A stretch of 64,000 bases of DNA from Schizophyllum amplum (GCA_007026445.1 VDMD01000043.1:124001-188000); one strand, 5' to 3'; shown: positions 45,825-56,788, counted from the stretch's first letter. Translations and numbers: made by a program. Notes: generated by a model from the sequence alone, not told the origin.

Positions 45825-46336
45825 CTTGCCCGTTCTTTCTCGCTCTTCCTTCCTCTGCGTTTCTTAGTGGGCGTCTGCTGTTACGCGTCCCGTCAGCCTC
45901 GCCGTGCTCGTCGTGCTGCTCGACGCGCGGCTCACGTTCGACGATATCGCGCGCCCTCTGGACGCGTATCAAGTATAATAGAGTATCCTGTTGACTCTGA
46001 ATCGATTCCTTTCAGATGATGAATGGATCCGGGACCACAGAGCGATGGCTGGGGGGAGAAAGGCAATCGCGATCGGCTCTGACGCCAGTCGGTCCCGAGT
46101 TTGTGGCGTCCACCGGCCCGAGTCCCGCATATGGCAATATTCGTCCCGACGTCGGGACGCATTGACTGTGGGTAGGCGCAAGCGCCGGGTCTGACGCGGC
46201 TCGCTTAGTCAGCCGGATTTAACGCTTTGACCCGTAAATGTTGTCCGCCGCCTCGCCCGACCTGTTTGCCACTCCGTTCAGCTCCGTTCACACTGTATGA
46301 CCCACCTGGAATCGAGAATCAAGCCTTCTGTATGTA
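45825..46336. promoter_or_regulatory. CAND1 upstream region
   Basis: 512 bases upstream of the CAND1 start that must hold its promoter and 5' leader. No specific element recognised. Confidence 0.4.
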
Positions 46337-47284
46337 TACACGGCTATCCAGGTTGTTTCTACCTCGTAGTACCCGACGCGTTAGTGATATGTAGAAACGG
46401 AGACACATGCTGATACAACTGCGGCACTACTCAGCAGTGTCCAACAAATTTCTGCTAGGAAGTAGCACTGTTACTTCACGGTAGTGTCGACACGCGGGCC
46501 GCCGGGATCCGCGCTGCCGACGCGCTGCGGAGTCTGATGCTCGCTGATGCAGCGCCTGACAGCGGGAAAATTTTGCCTAAGTCTTTCATCTTGACCTTCA
46601 CCATCGCCCAGCGTCGCCCTTGCCGCAACCGTTGAGCTCCAACTCCGACAGCAAGGCCGCGCAGTTCTTCCCCGACAACGCCCTCGCCGAGGAGGATGAT
46701 GGCCTCCGCGGCACCTATCACGCCTCTCACCGCCAGCTCCCCTCCCGCGGCGACGTCAGCTTCCTCAACGACAGTGACCTGCCTGAGCCGCCGCCTCCCC
46801 GCTTAATGGAGGGAGGCCGCCGCTCGCGCTCGGCGGTCGACGTACGCGCAATGCCCCCAGCGCCCGCGTTCGCGTCGTCGAGCCGCGGCCTGGACACGGA
46901 AGACGAGCGGAGCGGCTACCGCTTCGCGTACGCGTTGACTCGCTCACCATGAGACACAATTAGTGTAGTACATGTACCATTGTATTCAGAATAGCAGTAC
47001 AATAGTCAATACATTTTTTTCAGACACAAATCCTCGAAACGTGAATGGCGGCGGGGGCGGCGGCGACGACGACGACGACAACGATGATGATGACGGTGGC
47101 AGCCGGCATTCTCGTCGCGTTCCGTAGCCTCGTGATGGCACCATGCGGTTTCTCTTGCGCCAAGCTGCGGGTTACTACCAGGTAGAAATTTGTTGGCTAT
47201 TACTTACCTGGTAATCTCGCCGACATTACCAGGTAGAAACGCGCGCCGTTACTACTGTGTAGAAACAACCCGGATAGCAGTGTA
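46337..47284. mobile_element. TA-flanked DNA transposon, non-autonomous, about 945 bp
   Basis: Ends match as inverted repeats: left TACAC-G-GCTATCCAGGTTG then TTTCTAC, right (complement) TACAC-T-GCTATCCGGGTTG then TTTCTAC. If the outer TA is the target duplication, the termini are CAC(G/T)GCTATCC, in keeping with Tc1/mariner-like elements. Subterminal strings such as CCAACAAATTTCT and TTTCTACCTGGTAGTAA recur inside both ends. No transposase gene is seen. Confidence 0.7.
46620..47130 (+). other. Coding-like sequence carried inside the TA-flanked element
   Basis: An ATG-less frame reads SKAAQFFPDNALAEEDDGL, then HASHRQLPSRGDVSFLNDSD, LPEPPPPRLMEGGRRS and DTEDERSGYRF before a stop at 46950. After a good acceptor (TTTTTTTCAG, 47025) a second frame has a GGGGGGDDDDDN run. 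It looks like exon pieces captured from a host gene. I do not recognise the source. Confidence 0.35.
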
Positions 47285-47807
47285 GGCGACTATAGTGTCA
47301 AAAAATGCAAGAAAGCGTGCTCTTTAAGCCCTTATTGCGGTCGAACATCATCACCACAGTGCGGGCATACTTGTCCTGCCCGTTTTCGAGCGTGTTTACT
47401 TCCCCCGGCCACGAGCGATCCTGTGAGACGCTAGCAGAGAGTTTCAGCCATGCTGCCATGCACCCCACTGGTCTGTATATCTTGTTCTCCCCCTCCGTTG
47501 CCGCTCTAAGGGTGCGGTGGATATGTTGCAGATCTCAAGCCTATCACTGCCAACAATACAATGTTAAGCGTAATTTCCCGTTGTTAAAGGGCTGCCTGTA
47601 AGGTATGTGTGCTCGACCATAGTGTTGGGGATGCCAGCGGAGGGAGGGGGAGGCAAGCAACTCGAAAGTCGGTACTCCGGCACCTGACCACATGACCTGT
47701 CGCGCCTGAGATGGGCTGTTTGGGCGTCGCCAGTATTTCCAGCTTTCTATTCCACACATGTCATCTACCGTCTTGAAACAAGGTGCGTTACCCGTCGTTT
47801 GCATGGC

Positions 47808-47919
47808 CGCAGAGGACGTTCGGGCTCGATTTTTGTTATTCTGCTTTTTAACACCATTTTGTAATCCTGTTTCGACAGGGAAAGCGAAATCAAAAATTCG
47901 AGCCCGAACGTCCACTGCG
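47808..47919. repeat. Short hairpin element
   Basis: Inverted repeat of about 25 bp (GCAG-A/T-GGACGTTCGGGCTCGA, then TTTTTG) separated by about 60 bp. It could be a tiny MITE or a structured RNA; no target duplication is clear. Otherwise 47285-48240 holds nothing recognisable. Confidence 0.6.
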
Positions 47920-48254
47920 TAATGTGTCCCTCTACTCAATCATGCTTTTATCTGGTCTGTTATTCACTCTAGGCGAATAGAAAATGGGAAATCCCTGCGC
48001 GGGCTCGTCGCAAGCCTGCCTTCCGAAAGCGGACGTTTTTGATGGCGCCGATCATATGCCTGCGTTGCGCCTACCCATTGACTCTGACATTGACCCAAAC
48101 GCGTCCTCGGTCGTGAGCACCACCTACGAACCGCATTTGTTTCTTGACACCATCCTTTAATTTCATCTCTCAACTAGTCTCTGCAATGTAAACGACCGCT
48201 ACATGCCCTTCACCATGCGGTCCGCTGCCCAGCCAAGCACCGCGGACTCTCCGA

Positions 48255-48295
48255 GCGCACGAGGCCGTGTGCCGCGCTATCCCCCCTTCTCATGA
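48255..48295 (+). promoter_or_regulatory. Orphan BTB promoter fragment
   Basis: CGCACGAGGCCGTGTGCCGC followed by GCTATCCCCCC matches the block upstream of BTB starts (best match near 26.6 kb on the minus strand), but no BTB exon follows; a repeat tract does. Remnant of a deleted BTB gene. Confidence 0.45.
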
Positions 48296-48770
48296 ATCGT
48301 CGCATGAAGGACGAACGAGATCGTCGCATGAAGGACGAACGAGATCATCCGGTCTTCGCAGGACGAGAGAGGTCTTCGCAGGACGAGAGAGGTCTTCGCA
48401 GGACGAGAGGCGAGCGAGCGAGATTATCCAAAAGACTACGAACGACATCCTCGAGTGACGGCGGACAGGATCTATGAAGGATGGGCAGGATCTATGAAGG
48501 ATGAGCAGGATCTATGAAGGATGAGCAGGATCTACGAAGGATAAGCGAACGGTCGAAATCTCTCTTATACCTGCGATCAAGGTCGTCGCCTCAAGGACGG
48601 CGATCAAGGTCGTCGCCTCAAGGACGGCGGTTGAGATCTTCGCCTGACGGACTGCGAGCGAGGAAGAACATCGACGACAGCGCGCGAGGAAGAACATCGA
48701 CGACAGCGCGCGAGGAAGAACTTCGAAGACAGCGCGCGAGGGAGAACTCCGAAGACAGCAAGCAAGCGAC
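48295..48770. repeat. Chain of short minisatellites
   Basis: Consecutive arrays: GTCGCATGAAGGACGAACGA; GGTCTTCGCAGGACGAGAGA (three); GGATCTATGAAGGATGAGCA (four); GATCAAGGTCGTCGCCTCAA; GCGCGAGGAAGAACATCGAC (three). Related in style to the tract at 28.3-29.3 kb. 48770-49100 shows no feature. Confidence 0.75.
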
Positions 48771-49104
48771 ATCGTCGCAATACATACTGCCAACGGCGAG
48801 AACCCCGCACGGCACACCGCACTTGCGTCAAGATCCAGCGAATTTGGCCTGGGGAGACTAGCGAATTTGCACACTAACAGTACGCATCTCTGTTCCGAGG
48901 TACTGCCTACATACGCATGTCCTGGAAACGCAGAGCGATTGACGCCCTTAGCCATGACGCCCTTAAAATGCATGGCATAACTCGCGCCCTTGAAAGCGTA
49001 ATGTGGCGGCCTTCAAGCTCCATCATTGCCCTGTGAGTTCCCCGGTATTCAGTCTAGCCCTCAAAATCGCAATGTACGACTCACATATCCCACACCAGCG
49101 CGTG

Positions 49105-51064
49105 TCCTATCAAGGTCAAGCCCAGCGCAGACCGACCTCCAGTTTTGGCCCTGCCGTCTGGAAGGCGAGGTGTCACTGTAAGGCGAGGTGTCACTGCCTA
49201 AGGCGAGGTGTCACTGCCTCAGAGTACTACATGTTAATGATGGCCCTCCCTGACAGACCCTCCTCGCCCTCACGCACTGCGTCGTACTCCTCCGCGACAA
49301 GTCCGACGCTGTCATCAAAACGTGATCCTACGAACAGACAGACATCCGCGAACAGACATCCGCGAACAGTGATCCGCGCCCCATTGTCGTCCTCCATGTG
49401 AGATCGCACTTCCGTCAGCGGCGTCCCACCCCGCATGCGATGCTCCCGCCGTCGCCCAAATGTACCCAAAGTAATCCTCATCGGCGCAATGCCAATTGAT
49501 CCTGTGAAGCGCGGGGGGCAGAATTCAGGCTGAGGTCCTATGACAGGTTGCGCAGCCCCCGAACCGGAGCGGCTTGTATGCCTCCAGAAACCCACAGATC
49601 AATTCAATGTTGGCGCCGCGGTCGACGATCTCTGAGTGACCCCAAATGCGGAAATTGGAGAAGAATCTTAGGGAGTACCCCCTCATTCGTCGTCAGATTC
49701 GCCGCTATGATCAGGACGAGGTGCCCGTACGGCTTGCGCAGCGACGTCCATTCCGGCCAGTCCACCTGCGTCACGTGTGCACCGACAGTGACGAAGAGGC
49801 TGCCCGAGTGCACAGCGCACGTGAGATGCTCTTGTTTGGAGGTGATGACCTTGACCTGAATGCAATTGATATGCAAAAGCGGATGGAATTGAGCTGGCGG
49901 GGGAAGGAAGGAGAGGTGAGACGGTCCGCCGTTCATGAAATGCTCGTCACGTGCCGGCTTGGCTCTGAGTCCGCAGGACGCCGATACTTCTAGGCAGGAG
50001 AGTGTGTGAAGGAGCCACGAGTCACCCATCGGGATGTCGCTGAAGTTTAGCTGACGCAGGCTGAGGAGCGATACCTTGCGCGTGGTGCGCGTTGTGCTTG
50101 ACTACGGATGGGGTCGGCGATCAGGAGGTACTCCAAACGAGGACTGCGTTCGAGCATGTCGAGAAAATCGTTGCCTCGGAGCCACTCCTGAGAGACATAT
50201 TGGAAGGTGATGTGCGTGAGATGGGCGACGGATAGCTGTATGCGTGCCGGCACCAGGAGATGGCCAGCTTGCGCAGGAGGGGCGCCTCTCCGGCGAAAAG
50301 CAGCGGGACATCCTTGTCCGTATCACCCTCGTCATCGCACCCCTCGCTCATGCAGAGCGTCAGGCTGCATAGCGAGGGAGCCGGCGCAGAGAGTATCAGG
50401 GACAGCGCAAGCGAGCCCAGCATATAGGTATGCAGTCGTGCGATGCGACGACCGTGGTCGCGGACGACACGCTCCAAGTGGCGGAAGCTGGGCACACATT
50501 GCTCATCTTCCATGCGAGAACTGTAGAGTATCGTGAGGGGCATGCTCCCCGATCGCCGAAGGAAGTTCCTCGCCGACGTCTCCGAGGTCAGGAGGAGTGT
50601 CATCTAGACTAGGACTCATCTTGCACAGATCGACGATAGACCAAAGGGACGGGGAGCCCCGCGCCACGTCGCGCCAATGCCTGCAGACGTGCGTGACATC
50701 GACCAATTGCTGACGCAATTCAGAGAACATTGGCCGCATAGGAACGAAGTCGGCGGTGTAGGGCAGGACGAATGCTAATATGTATACCGGCAGCTCGTTC
50801 GGTAACCTGTTGATCCAAACGCAGCGCTGGTTCCGAGTATAATCCGCGAGGCTTTGAGCGTGTCTTATAGCCGAAAGAACCTGTAAGGACGAGCGCTCGA
50901 GACTGTCCATCATGATCTGGGAAAGACGTTCGGGTCAGATCACGAAGGCGGGCGATGTCTATGCATACTTCATTTTCTGTGAAGTCCTCGCCTATTCGTA
51001 GGATCCTCCCCGCAATGACAGAAAGCGCTGCAGCTACGGAAGAGCGCTGGGCGTCGACGGACAT
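49105..51064 (-). pseudogene. F-box gene with multiple frameshifts
   Basis: Exon 1 (51064-50969, MSVDAQRSSVAAALSVIAGR...) and the start of exon 2 (ATGATGGACAGTCTCGAG; F-box NRLPNELPVYILAFVLPYTA...VCRHWRDVARGSPSLWSIVD) are readable. Then one extra base in GAGGAACTTCCTT shifts the frame near 50565. Further indels occur near 50245 and 50095, and again around 49640. Each shift resumes text that aligns with the 18.5-kb gene (e.g. FLRRSGSMPLTILY, LSVAHLTHITFQYVSQ, LHINCIQVKVITS). A short tandem duplication (AAGGCGAGGTGTCACTG, 49163-49225) sits in its 3' end. A clear pseudogene. Confidence 0.85.
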
Positions 51065-51163
51065 GGCGGTCAACGTGAATAAATTAATTACAACATGCAA
51101 CGGTCCGGGTTTAAAGTTACGTGTCGGTCAGGCGGCAAGTCCCAGGGTCTCGTGACTTGTGAG

Positions 51164-51345
51164 GTTTGGAAGAGGTCGACGTGGAGTGCGTCAGGAGTGC
51201 GTCAAATAGGCCGAGCGAGGTAGATATTCCAAAGACGCCGAGCGAGCGACTCGAAGGACGGCGAGCGATATCTGTGAAGGACGCGATTGAGCTAGATAGG
51301 CGAAGGATGAGGCCGCGTCGGCGGAGGGCAGCGTGGCGCGCAGGA
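51164..51345. repeat. Degenerate repeat tract upstream of the F-box pseudogene
   Basis: Read on the minus strand it has CGTCCTTCGAGTCGCTCGCT and TATCGCTCGCCGTCCTTCGA, matching the tract at 28.3-29.3 kb, which lies in the same place relative to its F-box gene. Confidence 0.5.
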
Positions 51346-51616
51346 AAAAAAGGCGGGTATTTCTCGAACAGCGTAGAGATCGTCTAAGAGGGAATAGAGC
51401 GTGGAGGTCGTCGGATCGGAGAGCTCAAAAACACCTCGGGCTAGTACCCTCGGATTTGAGGAATCTAGCATCCATCCCTCTGCTGGACTTTCGAAGCGCA
51501 GCCCAGCCTTGCCATTTGCAGATACACTATGCTGACCGCTGTGCACGCCCGATGAACGCGCAGAACGAACGATTTGACAGATGACTGCATGAGCGCGAAA
51601 ACCAACATGCTGTGTC

Positions 51617-51702
51617 ACGTTGGTCACAGTGGTTTGCTGTCAGGTGACAGTGGTTCCTTGTCACGCCTGCCGGTATCTGCCGGCACGCCTTTCCGAACTC
51701 CC
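51617..51702 (+). repeat. Conserved spacer block, copy 2
   Basis: GCTGTCAGGTGACAGTGGTT, then TTGTCACGCCTGCCGG and CCGAACTCCCACTG. Same block as at 27996-28075 and 56262-56378, about 310 bp upstream of a BTB start. Confidence 0.65.
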
Positions 51703-52011
51703 ACTGATTCCCAGTTTCGCAATTCGACCGACGACGACGCAATGGTTCTTTGGCTGTATTTTTTCATGAAAAATCTTTCAGAACGCTGTCCTCCCACTTG
51801 CACGGCGCGCTGTGAAGCGAGCTCTTTGCGACAACTTTGCGATCTGAATATCTGACCGCCAGTACGCCAATGTGACTTCTTGTTGAACTCCACCGATGCT
51901 CCTTGCACGCCTAAACGCCGTCGTATACTAGTACGCGCGCATCGCAAGCACACGAGGCCGTCGACCGCCTATCCGCCTTATCCAGCGCCCTGCTCGGAGC
52001 TCAATTCCACT

Positions 52012-52808
52012 ATGGCTACAGGCGCGAGGGCGGAGGCCTTCCCGTTCTCAAGCGTCACGCTGGCTCTCGACGAGACGGCCCCGGTGGACGAGGAAGAAAA
52101 GACGCTTGAACTTTTATTTTCCTTCGTCCACCTTGATGAGCACGTGCGGCTCGAGGACGTCGACTTCCCGTTGCTCGCTCGGCTTGCCGAAGCGGCGGAG
52201 AAGTACCAGGTATATTCCTGCAGAGTTGCCTGTTGCTTCAATATGCGGTGCGTGCTTGGTGCTACTACTCAGATGTCCACGCACAGTCTAAGTACTATAC
52301 GCAGAGCGCAACACAAAGCGCACTCCGCGGAGGTGATGGCATATGCAGCCAGGCATGGGCACGACGATATCCTGAACCTCGCCGCACCTTACTCGCGCGA
52401 ACTGCCCTTTACAAGTCCATGCCCTCCCGCAACCAGCACCCTACATCGCCTGGGTATGCTCTCGCCGCATGTTCTGCCGATGACGCTGATCTCGCTCTTC
52501 ACCGACAGACTCTGTATCACGACGCATATCGAAACATCGTCAGTACGACAATTGTGGCATTCCCAATCCACCGCGACAGCGGCTGCGACGTCACGCCGGC
52601 CTCCTTCTCCGCGGTCTCCAATGCTCTTCGACTCAAGATGCTTGAAGACAGTGGCGTCGATATATCGTCTTTATCTGTGGTATTCGAAGACGCCACAACG
52701 GCCACAGCTGCGTGTCGTTTCTGTCGCGAAGCCATGTTTTTGTGGAGGCAGAGCTTACGGACCGCTCTCGAAGACCTCCCGCTTTTCACAACGTATCTGA
52801 CGAAGTAG
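52012..52808 (+). pseudogene. BTB gene with N-terminal deletion and 2-bp deletion
   Basis: Reads MATGA then directly RAEAFPFSSVTLAL. Compared with the 26.5-kb gene, the end of exon 1, intron 1 and the first BTB strand and helix (about 35 residues) are gone. The acidic core (TLELLFSFVHLDEHVRLED) and LARLAEAAEKYQVYSCRVAC remain. Exon 3 (52305-52453) is 149 nt instead of 151, with two bases lost at CTGCCCTTTACAAG, so the last exon (52509-52808; TLYHDAYRNIVS...CRFCREAMFLW) is read out of frame. Unlikely to make a working product. Confidence 0.8.
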
Positions 52809-53040
52809 AGTATCGTATCGAATCAATGCTCCTTCGCTAATCTGATTTGATTTCCTGATGTCGAGCCCTTTGCGTTCGATGCTCTCTGCTCGCTTCACTC
52901 ACGCCCGCCAAATCAGCATCGTCAAGTACTCACGCCTGAGCACCGCCGAGTACACACGCCGAACACACGAGGCTTCGGCCGCGCTATACCCTCTTCTCAA
53001 TAGGCGCCTTGCATCACCGCCCTTCTTCGCACCTACCATC

Positions 53041-53335
53041 ATGGCCACAGTTGCTCAACCTCGGCCGCAGCTGCTCAACCTCGGCCGTCTGCGCGATGTA
53101 CGTCTTGCATAGCTGCTCCAGCATGCGGCGCGCTGACGCCTATGTTTTGCAGTCTCGGACGCATCCGCGCCCGGCGTCGTCCCCCTCGTCTCCTCCGATC
53201 ACGTCGTCTTCTACATCGATCGCGTCAAGCTTGAGCACGAAGCGGAAGCCTTCCCGCCCTCGAGCGCCACGCTGGATCCCAACGAGACGATCCAGCTCGA
53301 TGAAGACGAGGAGACGCTCGACCTCCTCTTCGCTG
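53041..53335 (+). pseudogene. BTB gene truncated into a minisatellite
   Basis: Promoter block and ATG are typical, but exon 1 has a 20-bp tandem duplication (CTGCTCAACCTCGGCCG twice) that shifts its frame. Exon 2 reads SDASAPGVVPLVSSDHVVFY and EDEETLDLLFA. At that point the sequence turns into tandem CTCTTCGCTGGCACGCAGGC units and the rest of the gene is missing. Confidence 0.82.
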
Positions 53336-53925
53336 GCACGCAGGCATCCTCTTCGCTGGCACGCAGGCATCCTCTTCGCTGGCGCGCAGGCATCCTCTTG
53401 CCAGGCAGCGAGCTCATCTTGCCAGCTCATCTTGCCATGCAGCGAGCTCATCTCGCCAGGCAGGTGTCCGCTCGCCAAGCAGCGAGCTCTTCCAGCCATG
53501 CAGCGAGCTCGTCTTCTCGCCATGCAGCGAGCTCGTCTTCTCGCCAAGCAGGCGGCACCCGCCTCGCCACGCAGGTGTCCGCTCGCCAAACAGCGAATTC
53601 GTCTTCTCGCCAAACAGCGAATTCGTCTTCTCGCCAGGCGGCTTCGTCCTCTCGCCACGCAGCGAGCCCTTTCCCTCGCCAAGCAGCGATTTGGTCTCCC
53701 CGCCGTGCAGCGGCTCTGTCCCCGCGTAGCGCGCTTATCCTTTCGCCAGATAGCAGGCTCCCCCTCTCGCCCTAAGCAGCGAGCTCGTTGACTCGCCCTA
53801 AGCAGCGAGCTCGTTGACTCGCCCCAAGCAGCGATTTGGTCTCCCCGCCGTGCAGCAAGGCCGTTCTCCCGCCAGGCAGCCAGCTTCGTCCTCTCGCCTC
53901 ACGCGTCGGACTCGTCTCGCGATGT
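53325..53925. repeat. Minisatellite seeded from BTB coding sequence
   Basis: The first units (CTCTTCGCTGGCACGCAGGCATC) start with CTCTTCGC, the bases encoding the LFA of the BTB core. They grade into GCAGCGAGCTCGTCTTCTCGCCA units of 24-27 bp. Long frames on both strands here are repeat artefacts. Confidence 0.85.
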
Positions 53926-53969
53926 ACAACTGACATATTTGACACCAGGGCGTGTTCTATTGTATCAGG

Positions 53970-55817
53970 TCAGGCATAAAGCGGATCGACATCTAACCCC
54001 GCCCTGCCGTCTGGAAGGTAAGGTGTTACCGCCTCCGAGAACATGTCGACGATCGTCGTCCCCGACAGGCCCTTACGTAGTACATCTTCCACGAAGGTTC
54101 CAACACTGTCGTCGAGCGTAATCTCACGCGCCGTCCTCCGCGAGCCGTCTATATCGATGTAAGTCCGCACTTTGAGCAAGTGCGTGCCATTCCGCCTGCG
54201 ATGCTCCGCCATCGCACGAATCCCGTCGAAGGCGTCCGCAGGGGCGTGCCAGACGATCTCGCGAAGGTCGGGGCAGAGCTCAGGTTGCATCTGGGGTCCG
54301 CATAGCTCCTCGTATGTCTTCAAAATACTACATAACAAAGCAGTGTTGTGGCCGCGGTCGATAATCTCGAGTTCCCACAGATGAGGAAATCGGAGAAGAA
54401 TCTTGGGGAGTAGAGCCGCATTCGCCATAACAGGTGCCTCTATGATCAGGACGAGGGGTCTGGCGTACGGCCCGGACAGCGTCGCCCAGCCCGGCCAGTC
54501 CACGTGCGTCACGTGTACACCGACAGTGACGATGAGGCTGCCCGAGTGTACAGCGCATGTGAGATGCTCTTCGTTTGACGTGGTGACCTTGACTTGAATG
54601 CGATTGATGTGCAGAAGCGGGTGAAACTGAGCTGGCGGGGGAAGGAAGGAAAGATGAGATAGCCCTTGTTCGCTGAGTTGCTCGTGACGCATCGGCTTGG
54701 CCCGGAAATCGCAGGACTGGGGTGCTCTCAGGGAGGAGAGGATGTGAAGAAGCCACCAGTCACCCATTGGGATACCGCTGCAATACAGCTGGCGCAGGCT
54801 GGGGAGCATTATACTGCGCGTCGCGTCGTCGGTGGGTGTCAGCCATGGCTCTTCCTGACTGACAATAGGCTCGGCAATCAGGAGGTACTCCAGACGGGAG
54901 TTTCGCTCAAGCATATCGAGAAACCCATTGCCGAGCGACCCTTGAGGGACATGCTGCAAGGTGATGTGCGTGAGATTGGCGATGGATCGCTGTATGCGCG
55001 ATGGTACGCGGCCCGAGACGGCCAGCTTGCGCAAGAGTGGCGCTTGTCTGGGGAAGAGCGGGACCTTGCCAGTAGCGTCCTCGCCGTCCCCACCCTCCTC
55101 CGTCATGCAGAGCGTTAGGCTGCTAAGGGAGGGAGTCGGCCAGCAGAGTATTTCCGATAGCGCACGCGAGCTCAGCATACAGGTATGCAGTCGCGCGATG
55201 CGGTCACCATGGTCATGGACGATACGCTCCAGATCGCGGAAGGTGGGCGTGAAGACGTTCCCCTCCATACGAGAGATGTAGAACACCGTGAGCGGAACGC
55301 TCCCTGAGCGCCGAATGAACTCTTTACCTACGTCTCCGAGGCTCGGTGGCTGAGTGCCGCCGGGGCCGTCAGTCAACTTGCATAGATCGACGACAGACCA
55401 GAGGGACGGAGAGCCCCGCGCCACGTCGCGCCAATGCCTGCAGACGTGCGTGATATTGACCAATTGCTGATGCAACCTTGTGAACATGGGCCATGTCGGC
55501 ACGAAGTCGGCGGTGTAGGGGAAGGACGAATTCGAATACGTGTGCCAGCAGCTCGCTGGGCAGCCTGTTCGTCAGCGCGCAATGCCGATTTCGAGTGTAA
55601 TTCACGAGGCTTTGAGCGTGTTTGACCGCTGAAAGAACCTGTAAGGACGTGCGCTCGAGATTGTCCATCTGCGAAAAGCGCTTGGGTCAGATTGCGAAAA
55701 ACGGGCGATGTCTATACATACTTCATTTTCTGTGAGGTCCTCGCCTATTTGCAGGATCCTCTCCGCAATGGCAGACAGCGTCACAGCCATGGAAGAGCGT
55801 GGGACGTCGACGGACAT
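53970..55817 (-). pseudogene. F-box gene with a single frameshift in the F-box
   Basis: Exon 1 55817-55722 (MSVDVPRSSMAVTLSAIAER...), then exon 2 from 55668 (MDNLERTSLQVLSAVKHAQS...LTNRLPSELLAHVFEFVLP). One extra C near 55520 (CTTCCCCTACACC against CTTCCTTACACT in the 18.5-kb gene) shifts the frame inside the F-box. After it the sequence is open for 510 codons, from PTWPMFTRLHQQLVNITHVC to the stop at 53970, with the full leucine-rich region. A recent pseudogene, or an assembly or sequencing error at a C run. Confidence 0.85.
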
Positions 55818-56261
55818 GGCGGTCCGTGTGAACACAGGACGGTTCAAACAATGTGGTCGGTCGGATGTCTGCCGAGGCGGCAATGTCCGGGGACTCGTAG
55901 CTGGTGGGGTTGTTCACGTGGAGGTCGTAAAAGAAGTTAGCGCTTTAACGAAGAGGACAGAGTGGAGTGCGCCGCGGAGGAAAAAATGGAAATGGACGGG
56001 GGACACCATGCACTTCGCAGGAGGACCGAAGGTGAGCGTTACCGGATGGAACGGAGGGGACGTAGGCTTACAGGACGAGTCGGGGCGGCGCCAGATGAGC
56101 CGAAGGGAGCGACGCCGGATGAGACGGAGGGAACGTTGCAGGATGGCACGAACAGTACTACGCCGAGCGCGGGCCTCGAAAATTTTAGACGCGTTGGATA
56201 CTGCACGCCGTCGACACGCCGGGGTCAGAATCGGCTGCGTCAAAGGTCAGACTGACAGTGA
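55818..56261. other. Spacer between divergent F-box and BTB loci
   Basis: 444 bases with a degenerate GGATGAGACGGAGGGA/GCGCCAGATGAGCC tract, in the position of the 51.2-kb and 28.3-kb tracts. No gene. Confidence 0.5.
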
Positions 56262-56378
56262 CGGTGAGAGTCGGTCTGGAGTCGGTCAGACACAGGACAG
56301 TCACACTGCCAGTTCTTGTCACGTCAGGTGACACTGGTTTGACGTCACGCCTGCCGGTCGTCTCTCCGGACTCCCTTT
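56262..56378 (+). repeat. Conserved spacer block, copy 3
   Basis: GTCAGGTGACACTGGTTTGA, then CGTCACGCCTGCCGGTCG and CTCTCCGGACTCCC. Same block as at 27996 and 51617. Confidence 0.65.
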
Positions 56379-56652
56379 CCCAGCTTTTCAGTATTTTTTT
56401 GCTGCTTCTGTTGATGACTAACTTCCTTGCTAAAGTCAGAGGTCACACCTACATGGCATGCTCTCGCGCGGATTTGACTTCTTGTTGAACTCGAACAATG
56501 TTTTTGTATTATTTTTAATTGTACGCTCCTGGGTACGCACGCCTAAACGTCGCCGAATACTAGTACGCACCACGAGGCCGCCAGCCGCGCAATTACCACT
56601 CCTCTCAGGCTATTAGCGCCCTGTGTCGTCAGCCCTCTTCCCATCTCCCACC

Positions 56653-56788
56653 ATGGTTCCGGGTGCTCAACCTCGCACGTCTGCGCGATGTACGTCTTGC
56701 ATAGCTGCCTCAGCGATGCGATCTACTGACGCCGCTGCCTTGCAGTTTCGGACGCGTCCGCGCCCGGCGTCGTCCCCTTCGTCTCAGC
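56653..56788 (+). pseudogene. BTB first-exon fragment
   Basis: ATGGTTCCGGGTGCTCAAC starts an exon 1 (MVPGAQPRTSAR), with the usual intron and an exon 2 beginning FSDASAPGVVPFVS. After about 40 bases exon 2 joins GTCAAGTACTCACGCCTGAG, the promoter stretch that also precedes the 53.0-kb copy. A recombination or deletion fused it to the promoter of the next BTB gene. Confidence 0.75.

Noticed and set aside
53140..53682. Arginine-rich minus-strand frame
   Set aside because: Antisense reading of the minisatellite at 53.3-53.9 kb.
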